From assembly GCA_037013495.1 (NCBI GenBank), contig CM072802.1, positions 48,783,275 through 48,847,274 of the forward strand: DNA of 64,000 bases, written 5' to 3'. Below, one piece after another: positions 56,801 through 64,000 of this stretch. A program made the translations under genes and the position numbers. The notes under the pieces are model-generated. The model ran no database searches. It had not been told where the DNA came from and saw nothing but the letters and a program-made list of their open reading frames with translations. How positions within the stretch are numbered: position 1 is the first letter of the stretch; every line of letters starts with the position of its first letter. Source of the stretch: Hippophae tibetana. Lineage: Eukaryota; Streptophyta; Magnoliopsida; Rosales; Elaeagnaceae.

Positions 56801-59795
56801 GTCTGCTTTAACCGTTGCAATCGGCCTCTTTCCTCCTCTTCAGCATTTACAGGGAAGAACTGCATTTTGAACTCTCTTTTGAAATCGTCAAAGGTTTCAA
56901 TTGTGCAAACCCCTTGTTGCACATCACCATGCCTCCGTCTCCACCACAACATAGCAGTGTCGGACAAATACATGGCAGCAGTTCGGATCTTGTTGGCATG
57001 GTCCGTTATGCCAGTAGCCTCAAAATATTGTTCCAGCTCCCATAGGAAGTTTTCAACTTCTCTAGCATTCCTAACACCATTGAAGGTTTTAGGCTTGGGA
57101 ACATCCACCCTCTTAGCCTCAATGACGGTGGTTGTGCTAGTTCCCGCGGCCATAGCCCGTTTACATAGAGCTAGATCACCACCTATATCCTCCACTCTAA
57201 GCAAGACATGAGCAACTTCTCTTTGGACCAAATCCCTCACCTTGGCAAGTTCGGCCTTCAACCCTTCAATCTCTTGCCTTAACCCACCGTCTAGCTCATT
57301 AAGGGATATCTTGACCGCTGCATGGATCTCCACATCCTCGGCCTCTAAGCCAATGCAACGTTCTTCCAAGCCAATGCAACGTTCCTCCAAGTTGTCCACC
57401 CGGTCGAACATCTCCCCTAAGCGGTGCTGCTCACTCCCAACACGTGCTTCTAAGCTAGAAAGTATGTCTTTCGACTTGGCTCGAGATTCCTTTGGTGGTT
57501 TCCGAACTTTCTCACACCCACATTCCATAGGTGGAACATCAATGCTTGGTGTAGATGTTGCACTGTTCTTCATTATGCCAAGGGTAGAAATGCTTCAACC
57601 GAAAGCTCTGATACCAACTGTTACGACCTTAAATTTCAAGTAACGCTCGTGCGGCATTTAGCACCGTTCGTTGCACTAAGCTTGCCTTTGAACCCGAATG
57701 AAACACTCCAAAGAGACTAGAAAGAGAGTTTGTAAAGAATGCTTTGTATTGCTCTAGAGCGAGTTTATCTCACAAGATGCTAAGAATTTCCAAGAATTCC
57801 CAAGATGAATACAAATGAAGACTAATGGGTCTATTTATAGTGTGGCTCCAAGCTTAAGGCTATGCCATAACTTTCTAGATCATTCTAAGCCTAGAATGTA
57901 CAAGAGTGTTCTAGTTTTATCTACAATATGCCACAAGGTTCTAGGACTTTCTAGCCAACTCTAGAGTCTTCTAGGTTTGTCTAGCTCCTTCATGCAAGTT
58001 CTAGGATGTTTCGTAAGCTTCCAGCGGCTTCTACATCCTTCATGAATCATCCATCACATTCTAGAATATTTCAGCCCATTCTAGCACCTTCAAGTACATG
58101 CTAGTATACTCTGGAGCATTCTAGAGCCTTCAATGCTTGAGTTGTCCATCCAACTCTAGTTTCCTCTAGACATTTCTAGGCCACTCTAGAACTTTCCCAT
58201 GTAGAAAAGTTTAGATCCTTTAGGCAACCATTATTTCTTTGGATTTTGCGGGACAATTCGAGCGTGATGTAACATCCTACTCACTAAAGTTTTTAGGTTT
58301 AACAACACCATAAGCAGGCAAACTTCGTTTTATGCATACGTATCCAAACTTATTTTATCGACACCTAGATATTTGGGCTTTTTAATTATATATTTATATC
58401 ACATAAGTCCTAATTTGATAAGTTTGGGTATCTATGTGTAAAAAATTTGACATGAAATTTTAACACATGGTACCCAAACTTGTCAAATGTGATACAATTC
58501 AAAATTTCAGTTACCTAAATATATATATAAATGAAGAAAAGTTTGGGTATCTATATGTTAACCTGGTCAAAGTTTAGCCAACTTTCCAAGTCTGCAACTG
58601 ATGATGCGTGTTTTATTATTCCATGGTTGCAGTGCTGGAGCTCTCAGAGAAATATCAAAAGAACTTTGGTCCTTTGCGTTATTTTGTAGCTGGGTTTCTC
58701 AAATTCTTATTCCTTCCCAAGTACAGCTATGAAGTGGAGTATCTTCCTGCATCAAATGAGGATCGAGAAGGAAAACTCTCAACCGAGCAGGAAATACTTG
58801 ACATGTCGGATCTATACACGGACATTATGAGGAGATCAAACACAGATGGCATTCCTAGAGCTTCTAGTCTATCGAGTATTGACTCTATGATGACTCCTAG
58901 CCGAATGTCTGGAGGAGAGATGGATACATGTAGTAGCAACCATGCCAGCACTGAACCCTCTGAATATGTGCGTGGTCTGGATCCCAAATCTAAACGACAG
59001 TCGACTGGTAGGAGCAATTTAACTGCTGAACCTGAAGTTATTCATCCTCAGCTCCCTCTGTCAACAACTCCAAATTGGCCAAGAACCAGATCAAAGTCAA
59101 AGACAGAAAAAGGGTGGACTGGACTCACAACCACAAATGATGCCTCTAGATGTTCCTGGGGCAATGCTGCGACATATGATAGGGAGGATATATCATCAAC
59201 TTTATCTGATCCAGGTCCAATTTGGGATGCTGAACCCAAGTGGGATCATGAACCTAACTGGGATGTGGAAAATCCCATTGAGCTGCCTGGGCCATCAGAT
59301 GATACAGGAGCAGGGCTGAAAAAGGAAGCTGTAATGCCCAAGTATGAAGATAAGTGGGTAGTGACGAAGGGGCAGTTTCTTGGAATTTTGGTCTGCAATC
59401 ATGCATGCAGAACTGTTCAGAGCTCTCAAGTGGTTGCACCAAAAGCCGAGCATGATGACAACACCTTGGATTTGCTCCTAGTTCATGGAAGTGGTAGATG
59501 GCGGCTGTTAAGATTTTTCTTGCTGCTGCAGATGGGCAGACACCTTTCTCTTCCTTATGTCGAATATATTAAGGTACTGGCATTTAAGGTGGATAGCAAA
59601 TGATAAACTAGAATAGTTTATTATGGATCTGACTCAATTGTCTCTTTGCAGGTGAAGTCAGTGAAGATTAAGGTATCTGGAAAGCGCACTCACAATGGTT
59701 GTGGCATTGATGGAGAGCTATTTACACTCAATGGGCAAAACGTTTCTTTGCTTCCAGAACAATGCAGACTTATTGGTCGTTCCCCCAGCCTATAG
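35862..59795 (+). CDS. LCBK1: Sphingoid long-chain base kinase 1
   Basis: Eight coding exons: 35862-36380, 36518-36889, 39702-39795, 39981-40018, 41299-41445, 53642-53741, 58633-59573 and 59652-59795. All introns are GT-AG and the frame stays open to TAG, giving 784 aa (about 760 in Arabidopsis as I recall). The enzyme phosphorylates sphingoid bases with ATP; plant long-chain base phosphates act in stomatal and cold signalling. A variable N-terminus starts [10 protein letters not shown]. Next is a domain around [16 protein letters not shown], then the diacylglycerol-kinase-like catalytic domain (about residues 240-470): [14 protein letters not shown], the nucleotide-binding GGDG at 334-337, PAGSDNSL at 364-371, and [10 protein letters not shown] at the exon 6 start. 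A long Ser-rich, probably disordered insert follows ([14 protein letters not shown]), then a C-terminal region with [20 protein letters not shown] and [19 protein letters not shown]. The start is the ATG matching the known MQKSG N-terminus; an in-frame GTG lies three codons upstream. Introns 2, 5 and 6 hold many transposons, yet no exon is damaged. Confidence 0.93.
37488..37905. mobile_element. Foldback-type element in LCBK1 intron 2 (possible MITE)
   Basis: The left half (TAAATTGTAGTGGAAGTCCC, GCATTTTATCCCCAAC, TTTATCAATTTATTCC) reappears, reverse-complemented, in the right half (GGACTGAATTGATTAAATTAA, GGGACTACAATGCAT, GGGACCTAAAATGTAAC). The arms are imperfect over roughly 130 bp. No target duplication or family could be fixed. 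Confidence 0.5.
38980..39300 (+). mobile_element. LINE ORF2 3' relic in LCBK1 intron 2
   Basis: Broken frames read [13 protein letters not shown], then [15 protein letters not shown]. This matches the zinc-binding RT-associated domain near the end of plant L1 ORF2 (pattern C-x2-C-K-x2-ES-x-DH-(L/I)-F-x-H-C). It is old and fragmentary. Confidence 0.5.
41700..41850 (-). mobile_element. 5'-truncated LINE 3' end, copy 1
   Basis: On the minus strand it reads ATCCATTTTGTATTTTTGTA, then TATAATGTTTCTTATT, and ends in an A-rich tail (a T-rich run at 41700 on the plus strand). The same ending occurs at 42688, with a looser match at 42140 and 49980. The wording ...GTTTCTTATTAAAAA is common at plant LINE 3' ends. 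Confidence 0.5.
42135..42600 (-). mobile_element. LINE ORF2 end plus 3' untranslated region, copy 2
   Basis: Minus-strand frames read [20 protein letters not shown], then [20 protein letters not shown] and [11 protein letters not shown]. This fits the C-terminal zinc-binding domain and tail of plant L1 ORF2. The 3' end (about 42135-42215) matches the short copies at 41700 and 42688. At least one frameshift splits the domain. It is 5'-truncated, as is usual for LINE insertions. Confidence 0.6.
42686..42800 (-). mobile_element. 5'-truncated LINE 3' end, copy 3
   Basis: Almost the same ~90 bp as at 41700-41790 (TTGATAAGAAACATTATATT, then AAAGTGGATCAATGACCCAC), again with a T-rich run on the plus strand, i.e. 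an A tail on the minus strand. Confidence 0.55.
44172..44879 (-). repeat. Solo LTR of the gypsy chromovirus, nested in the LINE
   Basis: Bounded by TGTCACGACT and GACGTAACA, the same family as 7023-7670. CTAA precedes it (44168-44171) and follows it (44880-44883), a likely target-site duplication of 4-5 bp. There is no internal region, so this is a true solo LTR left by recombination between an element's own LTRs. It contains a 61-bp tandem duplication. Confidence 0.9.
44740..44861. repeat. Exact 61-bp tandem duplication inside the solo LTR
   Basis: Units 44740-44800 and 44801-44861 both begin CCCATATAGAAAAGTCTAGA and end TTGCGAGACAA, and look identical by eye. The other two LTR copies in the window have one unit, so the duplication is private to this copy and recent relative to the element. 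Confidence 0.92.
45835..46134 (+). repeat. ~150-bp tandem duplication in the LINE RT domain
   Basis: Unit 1 (45835-45986) and unit 2 (from 45987) both begin GAGGCTTTCTATTATTTAAA and encode the same [14 protein letters not shown] and MAKAYDRIE-type RT palm segment. They differ at about ten positions, so the duplication is old. It doubles the first catalytic-motif region and would by itself disrupt the enzyme. Confidence 0.88.
48301..49270. other. AT-rich stretch of intron 5
   Basis: It begins at the LINE 3' end with a short (AC)n microsatellite at about 48334-48347. The rest is AT-rich without recognisable coding or repeat structure. Confidence 0.4.
49290..50035 (-). mobile_element. LINE 3' relic, copy 4
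   Basis: The phrases CTAGAAGTAAAGATTGACC and TTCTTGTAAAGCACACACCA correspond to the minus-strand ORF2 end seen at 42380-42520 (AATAAAGATTGACATG, TCTTGCAAAGCACACAG). Positions 49975-50030 match the shared LINE 3' end (TGGACCAATAATCCACTT). It is more diverged than the others. Confidence 0.45.
50583..50859. repeat. Long near-perfect inverted repeat (hairpin)
   Basis: Left arm 50583-50694 (starting GGTGGAGGATTATTTCC) is the reverse complement of right arm 50747-50859 (ending GGAAATAATCCTCCACC). The arms are about 112 bp with about two differences, and the loop is 52 bp. The right arm is immediately followed by another GTGGAGGATTATTTGAAG, which suggests the sequence once continued directly there. 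It lies in LCBK1 intron 5, so the pre-mRNA would contain a long hairpin. Confidence 0.9.
51460..51600 (+). repeat. Short degenerate GAGGTNGTNGAG repeat
   Basis: Words such as GTTGAGGCA, GTGGAGGTAGTTGAG and ATGGAGGTTGTCGAGG repeat with a 6- to 12-bp beat and would encode a Val-Glu-rich stretch ([20 protein letters not shown]). It is probably a local slippage product in the LINE ORF1 relic. Confidence 0.7.
51954..52147. repeat. ~97-bp tandem duplication
   Basis: Units 51954-52050 and 52051-52147 share GTTAAAAAGGGG, GCAAGGAGGAACTAATTGAC and TTTAAAACAATTTATAAATA stretches with only about five differences. They follow an A17 run at about 51936-51952. Confidence 0.88.
52598..52700 (+). mobile_element. 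tRNA-like SINE copy
   Basis: An A-box-like TGGTCCAAGTGG (52609-52620) and a B-box-like AGTTCGAATCC (52656-52666) are spaced as in tRNA-derived SINE promoters, followed by an AT-rich tail. It lies in LCBK1 intron 5. It is too short and diverged to name a family; a decayed tRNA gene is the alternative. Confidence 0.55.
53816..54095. repeat. 140-bp tandem duplication just inside intron 6
   Basis: Units 53816-53955 and 53956-54095 both begin TTGTGCTCTCTCTGTATTAA and contain GGTAACAGTAGTAATAATTG. By eye they differ at about four positions, so the duplication looks recent. It starts only 74 bp after the exon 6 donor. Confidence 0.92.
55101..56520 (+). mobile_element. Incomplete Ty1/copia element: LTR, gag start and RT
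   Basis: An LTR-like segment at about 55101-55322 (opening TGTAGACTTTTAGAG, with a CTATATATAGTAG TATA region and repeated TGTAATAGTT words) is followed by a primer-site-like TATGGTATCAAATC. Leader sequence, a gag-like start ([18 protein letters not shown]) near 55764, and copia RT (55870-56520: [58 protein letters not shown]) follow. It is internally incomplete and broken in several places. At about 56520 it meets, head-on, the minus-strand gypsy piece. Confidence 0.82.
56521..58274 (-). mobile_element. 5' part of a gypsy chromovirus: LTR, primer site and gag
   Basis: On the minus strand there is an LTR at 57619-58274 (GATGTAACA to TGTTACGACC), a Met-tRNA primer site (57605-57616), then gag to about 56525. 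It is the same family as 1-7670 and 44172-44879. The gag has a long coiled coil, [47 protein letters not shown] and [20 protein letters not shown], and reads as one open frame of about 350 codons, better preserved than the copy at 5.9-7.0 kb. Protease, RT and integrase are absent. It is antisense to LCBK1. Confidence 0.9.
57619..58274 (-). repeat. 5' LTR of the intronic gypsy piece
   Basis: A 656-bp copy of the CTAG-rich LTR with TTCATGAA (58039-58046) and TTCTAGAA (58059-58066). Confidence 0.9.
58336..58562. mobile_element. Small foldback element (possible MITE) beside LCBK1 exon 7
   Basis: The left end CATACGTATCCAAACTT is mirrored by the right end AAGTTTGGGTATCTATATG, and GTTTGGGTATCTATGTG / GGTACCCAAACTTG form a second inverted pair inside. 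It is about 230 bp, AT-rich and non-coding, and ends 70 bp before exon 7. Confidence 0.55.
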
Positions 59796-60480
59796 GTATG
59801 ATAACTATGAGTTCCATTTTAGTCTTGCTGGGCTGCAAACATTTATGCTTGTTTCTATAATGGAAGTGACGAATATCACACTGCTTTATTGTCCTCTTAA
59901 CCTATGACATTTCCCCTTTTTAACAGCTCGGATCCCTGTAAATTTGTCCTGTAATGTGTATTTGTTGCTTGTTTGTTTATTTGTTCTTTCCTGTTACTTT
60001 GTCATGCATGTATCCTAGTCCCTTCTTTGATACCTGCTAGAGGAGTTGTGTAATTTCACTTCTGGCATTCCCTTGCCTTTGATAACCTTTAGATTGCTTC
60101 ATTGATATTTATTTTGTAAAGTAATTTGTTATTTATCATCCATTATTTCTTGAAACCTGTAATCCTTATTGATTCTGTTATTTGGCTCTTCGTGATCTTT
60201 AACACCGTGGTTATAGAGCTGGATTGTCTAAAGAAATACAATTAGTTTAATAAATTATTATTTTTCAAGGAAGAAATCATAAGTATATTATTTAACAAAA
60301 CTATCCTATATTTTAACTAACATGTTTCTTAGAAAAAAAGATTCTAATCAATCTAGGAGATTAATTTATCAAAGTACTCAAAAAATATTCATATAGCTAG
60401 CCGCACATGATCTATTGCAGTTAATAAAATGGAGGGAAGTTAATGGTTGGGTATGATGTAAAATTATATAAATGTTGTAG
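59796..60480 (+). other. LCBK1 3' untranslated region and flank
   Basis: After the stop (TAG at 59793-59795) there is no further coding match. T-rich tracts at about 59960-60000 suit a plant 3' end, but no poly(A) site can be fixed. AGGTATGATA directly after the stop resembles a splice donor, so an alternative 3' exon is possible. Confidence 0.4.
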
Positions 60481-60499
60481 GTATTTTTGCAACTTTTGA

Positions 60500-60625
60500 A
60501 TTGTAATAACAATATATTTTTTTAGATCAAATGATATTTTTGGTATAATTTGAACCTATTATTTGATGTAGGAGAGATGTCTTATCATCAGATTATTAGA
60601 TAAACCATGCAATAACAGTGTTTAT
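60500..60625 (-). mobile_element. tRNA-like SINE family, copy 1
   Basis: On the minus strand an A-box-like TGGTTTATCTAATAATCTGA, then GATAAGACATCTCTCCTAC, a B-box-like AGGTTCAAATTATACC, and an AT-rich tail. Related copies lie at 60895-61020 and 62465-62540. Confidence 0.55.
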
Positions 60626-60894
60626 TAATAATTAAAAAAATTACAACTACATAAAAGGAACACTAATCCTAAATATGGATGGTGCGGTATGGGTGAAAAT
60701 GGTAATGTTAACAATTATAATTGTTTATGTTTAGTTTTTGATAGCTTTGAAAATAATTATCGATTATGAATGTATATTATATTACGTAAACATTTTAGGT
60801 ATGGTTGTAATTTTTGAAACGTTTTGGGCATATTTGTTTGACCACCTTGCATGTTTTAAGCATATAATGTAATTAATGTCAATTTTCAAAATTG

Positions 60895-61020
60895 AATTGT
60901 AAAAACAATATATTTTTTAGATTAGACGAGATTTTTGTTGTGATTTAAACTTGTTTATTGATAAAGGAGAGATGCAAGTTATATCTTTCGAATATTAGGT
61001 AAATTACATAATATAATGTT
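60895..61020 (-). mobile_element. tRNA-like SINE family, copy 2
   Basis: The same layout as copy 1 but more diverged (GCATCTCTCCTTTATCAATA, B-box-like AAGTTTAAATCACAAC). The surrounding 60480-60710 and 60875-61105 also match each other, so the copies may have arisen by duplication of a ~400-bp unit rather than two insertions. Confidence 0.5.
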
Positions 61021-61105
61021 TATTAATAATAAAAAGAAGTTACAATTACATAAAAAGAACACAATCGTAAATGGAGATGGTGTGGTATGGGCGAGAACAT
61101 TTATA

Positions 61106-62464
61106 TAATAATCATAATTATTTTACATTAGTTTTAGATTGTTTTGAAAATAAGTCTATTATTAGTGAAAGTTTTTCCATGATTTAGCTTGGGTGGCACT
61201 TTGTCTTGTATGCACAGACAACTTTAACCTAAAACTTAAACCTAAACATTATCTTTTACACTCTATAGGCTAACACTGTAATAAGAGGAATTTGGGATGA
61301 AATAAAGAAAACTCTGGATCTCTTTTGTTAAGGACTAGAACAATAAGTTAGACTTTGAGAATAATGGTGTCCAACTCTACGAGCTAAAACATGTTTTTCT
61401 ATTTATAAGGAGGGCTTTCGATTGGTTGAATGCATTTACCATTGCATGTCTCGAAGAAATTCCAAACACCATTGAGTCATCTGTTGATGATTGATTTGGG
61501 GTTTCTACTAAATATTTAAAATATTGGCATATTTTTCACTATTTTAATTTAGCAAATTTTTATAAGAAAATAAAAATATAACTATCGTTTCGAAATTGTA
61601 ATAATCATTATCGTTTAACATTTAATCAATAAAGGTTAATTTTGAGAAAAATCGTTATGTTTTTATAGATAATAATGACTTCATTTATACATTGATAAAA
61701 TGTTAATCCCTACTTCCACATTATCTTATTTTTTAAGAGAAAAAAAGTTTAGTTTAAATTGTAAGTTTGATCTTTAAAAAAGTTGGGCTATTCTTGCTTA
61801 AGTTAGCAAAGTATGAATCAAGTGCTCAACCTAACTATACAACTTCTAATAGAAAATTCCAAATCGTTCAATTCAATTTGAATATATGCGAATGAACCCT
61901 CAATAATTAGGATTTTAACGAAAAATTTGTGTAAGAAAAATCGATGGAGTAAAATCGAGGCACCTAAAATGGCATAAAAGAGAACAATTGATGGTTCAAC
62001 ACCTACCATGTGAGACATTGCTTCATTACATCTTTGCTCTGTTTTGGAAGCTCAATGAGATCGAACGATCTATAAAACAACGATTGCAACTTTGAGATAG
62101 TGTGAACCTATAAGAAGAAAAAATGTTGAAAGAAAGTTACGGTAGAAGCCTTCTTTGCTTCATCTCCAATAGCTTCTTTTGGGTGATATTGGTTGAAAAA
62201 ATCATTTATTTGAGCTTCGTGCATAAGATTGTCTCATGACATCATCGACATCGCAAATTTTTATTTGTTTTTCGATTGATTAAAGGAAAAGATGAAGAAA
62301 GTTAGAAATTCAACTCAGTGTTGCATTTTAGATTAGTGATTTGAAGAAATTTGTATAGCCAATTGAGAAAGATGAAGATATATTTTTTAATTGGTTTATC
62401 CAAAAAAGATTTCACTTGTAATGATGAAAATATCCTTTAAAAATTAACATGTGCTAGTCATATG
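61106..62464. other. Gene-free AT-rich spacer
   Basis: No coding exon, RNA gene or clear element is recognised on either strand. Confidence 0.45.
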
Positions 62465-62540
62465 GTTCTTTTAGTGGTCTGATAATAAGACTTACATCTC
62501 TCCTGTTTCAAGTCATAGGTTGAATCACACCAACTACCGC
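62465..62540 (+). mobile_element. tRNA-like SINE family, copy 3
   Basis: Plus strand: TAGTGGTCTGATAATAAGAC (A box), TTACATCTCTCCTGTTTC, then TAGGTTGAATCACACC (B box). It is the clearest of the three copies. Confidence 0.55.
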
Positions 62541-62767
62541 TTGATTTACAAAAATGATCAATTTTGTGGCTTAAATTGTTTTAAATGATGATTTTAATGG
62601 AATAGTCAAGTGAAACAAAATTAAATATTAATTTATATTTTATATAAAGATCTAAATCAAACTTTGTAAATTTTTGGACAATTTTTTTCATATATTTTAT
62701 GATAATAACTAATGTTAACACAAAAATTAGAAACTTTATGACCAATGCTAAAGCTTACCCTAGTCCA

Positions 62768-63194
62768 TGATGGGAAATTAATCAAGCCCAATGAATCATT
62801 GCTAGTTTGTAGACAAGACTGCACTAGCCCAAGGATGACACACCTTCTAAAACCCGTATCAACTCGAGGATGACATACTCGTAGATCCTATACTAACCTC
62901 GAGGATAACATCTCTATTAGAGCATGCTTCAGCCTAAAACACAAGTCAATACCAAGCTTGCATCCAACCCCTACCTAGACCTAGGGATAACAATTGAGTT
63001 AAGGATTGTATGAACGCTAATCATGACATGCCAAATGTACCCTTATATGTACCAAGGCTCTTCGCTTTAATGAACCTCCAATAAGCCAATGTTACATGTA
63101 CAAGCACCTCGTTATATATAGGTGAACAACATAATCAAGATGGGACATTTGAACCATCTTATGTTGTAATCTTCTCATTGGATTTTCTTCAACA
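62768..63194 (+). repeat. Possible solo LTR
   Basis: A GC-richer island in AT-rich DNA opens TGATGGGAAATTAATC and closes TTCTTCAACA, with a TATA box (TTATATATAGG near 63113) about 80 bp before the end, as in short LTRs. The phrase CTCGAGGATGACAT / CTCGAGGATAACAT repeats inside it. No target duplication is visible and no family is assigned. Confidence 0.35.
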
Positions 63195-64000
63195 ATTACT
63201 ATTTCCCTTATATTTATAGTATAATTTATTTATAATAATAATAATTATTATTATTTTAAATACAAACAATTATCTTTAATATTAGGTTAAACTACACTCT
63301 TAGTTCTTAAACTTTATTATATTTTACATTTTAATTTTTTAATCTTTTGATTTATTTATTATGTCAACTATTTTTTTTAAATTTAATAATTTTAATCAAA
63401 AATTAAAAAATATAGATTAAATATGTTAAACTTTAAAAACTAATGGACTAAATAATGAAAAAAATATATGGATTAAATAGGTTAAATTTTAAAATATAAT
63501 GACCGTAATATTATGAAATATAAATTAAGATATTAAAGTGTAAAAGCTTAAAAAGTTTATGAATTAATGATTTAGTTTAACCTAAATGTGAATTAAAGTA
63601 TTAATTATATGTTATTTTTTAAAATAATTAAAAAATACATAATTTTAATAAATTAAAATTTAGGTATAATTATTTTTAATATTTTATTAAATAATATAAA
63701 ACATACCTATTTATGACTAATGATTGAAAAAAATAGCACTAGATTGAAACGAAAATATACTTTTAGTAGAAACTTTTATGTGTATAATATATGAGAAAAT
63801 TTATAAAAATATTAAAAATATTTACTTTATTGTAATTATGTTTATAATATATGAATAACGATAAAAATATATCCAATAACGATAAAAATATATCCAATAA
63901 CGTGTATTTTTAAAGTTACAATTATGCACAAAACATATAAACAATGATGTAATTATACTCAAAGTGGGACATATTTTTATTGTTACTAATTATAACATAA
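63195..64000. other. AT-rich spacer
   Basis: More than 80% A/T by eye. One small direct repeat, ATATCCAATAACGATAAAAAT, occurs twice at about 63860-63900. Nothing else is recognised. Confidence 0.5.

Larger units (their letters stand above)
53742..58632 (+). other. LCBK1 intron 6, 4.9 kb
   Basis: The donor GATG|GTAATT and the acceptor GGTTGCAG ending at 58632 are canonical. It holds a 140-bp tandem duplication at its left end, a copia piece, a gypsy 5' piece and a small foldback element. The region 54100-55090 shows no recognisable feature. The flanking exons join in frame (YYGFVSD, then VLELSEK). Confidence 0.88.

Noticed and set aside
58608-58632. In-frame ATG just before exon 7 as an independent gene start
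   Set aside because: The sequence before 58633 is the intron 6 acceptor region; the exon continues the kinase reading frame from exon 6.
35862-59795. LCBK1 as a transposon-killed pseudogene
   Set aside because: All exons keep the frame, catalytic motifs and canonical splice sites; the transposons are confined to introns.
1-64000. An undescribed multi-gene defence, biosynthetic or selfish system
   Set aside because: Apart from OEP37 and LCBK1, every recognisable coding stretch belongs to known LTR retrotransposon or LINE families, and no cluster of unknown conserved genes is visible.

Overview
The window looks like nuclear DNA of a flowering plant, most likely a eudicot. It is AT-rich and crowded with nested plant retrotransposons. 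Two host genes are split by GT-AG introns and encode plant-type proteins (a chloroplast outer-envelope channel and a sphingoid long-chain base kinase), and one insert derives from plant mitochondrial DNA. I see no bacterial gene, CRISPR array or rRNA. All identifications come from reading the sequence and recalling protein families; no search was run.

Layout. Positions 1-7670 hold a minus-strand Ty3/gypsy chromovirus copy whose other end lies outside the window. It is interrupted at 2888-4807 by a lone LTR of an unrelated Ty3/gypsy family, and about 520 bp of pol sequence is present on both sides of that LTR. The 3' end of a plus-strand Tat/Athila-like element follows to about 10614. A terminal-inverted-repeat element full of degenerate TTTAGGG (telomere-like) repeats occupies 11924-15193 and encloses about 1 kb of mitochondrial-type DNA with a trnS(GCU) relic. 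The first host gene, OEP37, has six coding exons at 16883-20432 and reads intact (323 aa). From 21.5 to 33.7 kb there is a graveyard of old gypsy and copia pieces.

The second host gene, LCBK1, has coding exons from 35862 to 59795 and spans about 25 kb. All eight coding exons join in frame to a 784-aa kinase. Its size comes from its introns. Intron 5 is 12.2 kb and holds a LINE, a solo LTR nested in that LINE, several truncated LINE 3' ends, a LINE ORF1 relic, a SINE-like copy and a long perfect-type hairpin. Intron 6 is 4.9 kb and holds a copia piece abutting a gypsy 5' end. Downstream, 59.8-64 kb is gene-free AT-rich DNA with a small tRNA-like SINE family and one possible solo LTR.

The two host genes do not form a pathway together. 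Both are on the plus strand with about 15 kb of transposon-rich DNA between them. I found no convincing new multi-gene system. The parts most worth checking are the telomere-like repeat element carrying mitochondrial DNA, the recombined solo LTR with its duplicated flanks, the intronic hairpin, the LTR motifs resembling heat-shock and G-box sites, and the transposon-swollen but intact kinase gene.
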